A DNA stretch of 64,000 nt. Origin: Streptomyces sp. LBL. GTDB lineage: Bacteria > Actinomycetota > Actinomycetes > Streptomycetales > Streptomycetaceae. Numbering within the stretch: position 1 is the first letter of the stretch; each line of letters begins with the position of its first letter. The DNA lies in the NCBI RefSeq assembly GCF_029893585.1, contig NZ_JARXYX010000027.1, forward strand, positions 1 to 64,000, written 5' to 3'. The position numbers were made by a program, and so were the translations under genes. Below the pieces are notes generated by a model. The model saw only the letters and a list, made by a program, of their open reading frames with translations. It made no database searches and was not told the DNA's origin. Positions 63,408 to 64,000 of this stretch are shown here, one piece after another.

Positions 63408-64000
63408 GTGGGAAAGCTCGATGGCAAGGTTGCGGTGATCACAGGCGCGACAAGTGGGATGGCGCTGGCCGGTGCGAAGTTGTTCGTTGATGAAGGAGCT
63501 CACGTCTTCATCTCGGGCCGGCGGAAGGACGTGCTGGACGAAGCCGTCAAGCTGATCGGCCGGAACGTGACCGGCGTGCAGGGCGATGCGGCCGACCTCG
63601 ATGATCTGGACCGTTTGTTCGAGACGGTCAAGCAGGAAAAGGGCACGGTCGACGTGTTGTGGGCAAGTGCGGGGACGGGCGAGCAGGGCAGGCTCGGCGA
63701 GATCACCGAGGAGCAGTTCGATGCCGCCTTCTCGCTGAACGCGCGCGGCACGCTGTTCACGGTCCAGAAGGCGCTGCCGCTGTTCAACGATGGAGGCTCG
63801 ATCGTCATGACCGGGTCAAACGCGTCGCTCCGGGGCTACCCCGATTGGAGTGTGTACGCAGCGAGCAAGGCCGTGCTGCCCGCCTACGCACGGGTGTGGG
63901 TGTCCGAGTTGAGGGACAGGAGGATCCGGGTGAACGTGCTGACCCCCGGCCAGGTCGCCACGCCGATTCTGGAGGAGGTGATGGACGAGCAGATGAAGGC
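63408..64000 (+). CDS. short-chain dehydrogenase/reductase, runs off the window
   Basis: The first 197 codons are present. Rossmann start KVAVITGATSGMALAGAKLF (TGxxxGxx, with Met-Ala in place of the usual Ile-Gly), WASAGTGEQGRLGEITEEQF, catalytic Ser in MTGSNASLRGYPDWSVYAAS with Tyr-x-x-x-Lys as YAASK, and RIRVNVLTPGQVATPI. NAD(P)H-dependent oxidoreductase. GTG 63408 has GGAG 5 nt upstream. The C-terminal end is beyond the window. Confidence 0.9.
   Translation, partial: MGKLDGKVAVITGATSGMALAGAKLFVDEGAHVFISGRRKDVLDEAVKLIGRNVTGVQGDAADLDDLDRLFETVKQEKGTVDVLWASAGTGEQGRLGEITEEQFDAAFSLNARGTLFTVQKALPLFNDGGSIVMTGSNASLRGYPDWSVYAASKAVLPAYARVWVSELRDRRIRVNVLTPGQVATPILEEVMDEQMK

Overview
The window is a chromosomal segment of a Streptomyces. 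GC is very high, GTG starts and GGAGG ribosome sites are common, and it carries the UUA-reading tRNA-Leu bldA, two Rpf cell-wall enzymes (one behind a c-di-AMP riboswitch) and a gene order (cystathionine beta-synthase, thiolase, pobA, bldA, cfa, ndh, gppA, DUF501, divIC, eno, rpfA, P450, mazG, mfd) that I recognise from memory as a conserved Streptomyces core region. The species cannot be named from the sequence alone.

Layout. 1-473: an IS701-like transposase remnant and tRNA-Gln. 803-7868: an orphan sensor kinase, then a four-gene island of SUKH immunity domains mixed with toxin-type domains (YwqJ deaminase, WHH nuclease, a possible second deaminase). 8120-11317: a coiled-coil DivIVA-like protein, a GNAT enzyme and a drug exporter. 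11782-15131: a MacB-like ABC system. 15701-23977: mfd, a small antitoxin-like protein, an HNH lipoprotein, a DUF1906 secreted protein, a SurA-like lipoprotein and mazG. 24144-31693: P450, two Rpf proteins, enolase, DivIC, DUF501 and Ppx/GppA.

31652-36711 looks like a small degraded integrative element in the 3' end of the Ppx/GppA gene. Three copies of the gene's terminal segment mark the site. Inside are an XRE-TPR regulator with a TTA codon, a broken resolvase-like gene, a WhiJ-type small gene set with a DUF397 protein, an unrecognised 172-aa protein and a JmjC oxygenase-like gene split by a stop codon.

36717-50884 returns to core genes: GNAT, a RelE/Phd pair, type II NADH dehydrogenase with a possible Rex operator, a cyclopropane-synthase-like methyltransferase, a second MacB-like ABC system, bldA, pobA, a Bax-inhibitor-1 protein, small conserved proteins and a thiolase. 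51199-64000 holds an SGNH hydrolase, cystathionine beta-synthase, an OpuC-type glycine betaine importer (4 genes), an ammonia-lyase homologue that lacks the MIO triad, an RpiR regulator, two TetR regulators and the start of an SDR gene that runs off the window.

The intergenic DNA is unusually rich in short tandem repeats, with at least nine unrelated arrays (7 to 42 bp units). They include a perfectly phased 20-copy heptamer array before eno, and one array that encodes the N-terminus of the RpiR protein.
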